A stretch of 6,030 bases of DNA from Pelobacter sp. UBA5610. Its GTDB lineage: Bacteria > Desulfobacterota > Desulfuromonadia > Desulfuromonadales > Syntrophotaleaceae. Under the pieces are notes generated by a model that searched no databases, was not told the DNA's origin, and saw only the letters and a program-made list of their open reading frames with translations. The position numbers and the translations under genes were made by a program. Location of the stretch: contig DIKU01000145.1 in the NCBI GenBank assembly GCA_002424645.1, positions 40,601 to 46,630 of the forward strand, written 5' to 3'. The stretch's first letter is position 1. Each line of letters begins with the position of its first letter. Of the stretch, positions 5,417 through 6,030 are shown in pieces.

Positions 5417-6030
5417 TCAAAGTTCAGGCCATTGTTTCATGATTCGTAATGCGGAATGGGCAATACGTTGATCCCGCTCATGGGTGAGGGCTTCCAAAAC
5501 GGGTTTGGAGGAAGGGCTGCCGATCTGCCCAAGGGCAGCAATGGCCTGAATGCGTAAGGACGTCCGTTTGGCTCGTCCCCATAACGGTCGGCGTTTCGCC
5601 AATATCTCAAGTTCCGTTGCTGCTTCGGGGGCGCCTATGCGGCCCAGTGCCTTGATTGCGGATGTTTTAAGCTCGGTCTTTTTCATGAACGGATCCCGGG
5701 TTTTGATGATTTTGACCAAGCTTGGCACCGCCGCTGGGTTCCGCATAATGCCAAGGGCAATGATGGCTTGAGGATAGAGTTCCCGGTGGCCACTGTCAAC
5801 CAGCTGTAGCAAAGATTTGACCGCTTGCTCCCCACCCAGGCGCGCCAGCGCACGAACGGTCTCGCGGGCGATGCGCAAATCTTCATGCCAGAGCAGAGGG
5901 TGGAGGTGGCTGGCGGTGCGCGATTCACCGATCTGTCCAAGGATGGCGACAACGTTGCGTACCATATACCAGTGTTCGTCCTGCAGTGCCAATACTAAAT
6001 CGGGGATGGCGATGGTACCCTGTTTAGCCA
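5417..6030 (-). CDS. HEAT-repeat protein, C-terminal part (5' end outside window)
   Basis: The frame is open from the window edge to a TGA at 5419-5417, giving about 203 residues; the true start lies beyond 6030, and the TTG at 5992 is inside a repeat and unlikely to be the start. At least six HEAT-type repeats are visible through helices such as VRNVVAILGQIG, ARETVRALARLG, PQAIIALGIM, KTSAIKALGRIG, RIQAIAALGQIG and AHSALRIMKQW. The fourth and fifth repeats have longer, basic loops (DPFMKKTELK and RRPLWGRAKR). The visible part has no membrane segment or enzyme motif and is probably a cytosolic protein-binding solenoid. It is directly upstream of the HD-GYP gene with a 5-base gap, so the two are almost certainly co-transcribed and probably act together. 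The N-terminal part could carry a further domain. Confidence 0.88.
   Translation of the reverse strand, partial: AKQGTIAIPDLVLALQDEHWYMVRNVVAILGQIGESRTASHLHPLLWHEDLRIARETVRALARLGGEQAVKSLLQLVDSGHRELYPQAIIALGIMRNPAAVPSLVKIIKTRDPFMKKTELKTSAIKALGRIGAPEAATELEILAKRRPLWGRAKRTSLRIQAIAALGQIGSPSSKPVLEALTHERDQRIAHSALRIMKQWPEL

Overview
The window looks like the chromosome of an anaerobic, moderately GC-rich bacterium, most likely a deltaproteobacterium of the Desulfuromonadales type (Geobacter, Pelobacter or Desulfuromonas relatives). This placement is inference. It rests on an NfnAB electron-bifurcating transhydrogenase, a HEAT-repeat/HD-GYP gene pair and the general style of the proteins, not on any marker gene. 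No mobile element, CRISPR array or phage gene is visible.

Left part (1-447, plus strand): the 3' end of a SPOR-domain (peptidoglycan-binding) protein gene. It is followed 12 bases later by a near-consensus sigma-70 promoter, an initiator tRNA-fMet gene with encoded CCA, and a Rho-independent terminator. Bases 448-599 hold no gene I can support.

Middle part (600-2931, minus strand): a two-gene operon, nfnA then nfnB, ending at a perfect 14-bp-stem terminator. Together the products should form the cytosolic flavin-based bifurcating enzyme that couples NADPH, NAD+ and ferredoxin. The cluster-ligand pattern of NfnA (an Asp in place of the first Cys of the PyrK-type motif) supports this over the glutamate synthase or dihydroorotate dehydrogenase relatives.

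Divergent intergenic region (2932-3461): about 530 bases between nfnA and a plus-strand HEAT-repeat gene. It holds a perfect 7-6-7 inverted repeat near nfnA, weak promoter-like elements, and a nested hairpin upstream of the HEAT gene that may belong to its leader RNA.

Right part (3462-6030): a small plus-strand HEAT-repeat protein gene converges, with a 27-base gap, on a minus-strand pair. That pair is another HEAT-repeat protein (its 5' end lies beyond the window) followed 5 bases later by an HD-GYP protein. The HD-GYP metal-binding residues are conserved but the HHExxDGxGYP signature is altered. A plausible reading is a cyclic-di-GMP or related nucleotide signalling module with HEAT proteins as binding scaffolds; the partners and signal cannot be read from the sequence.
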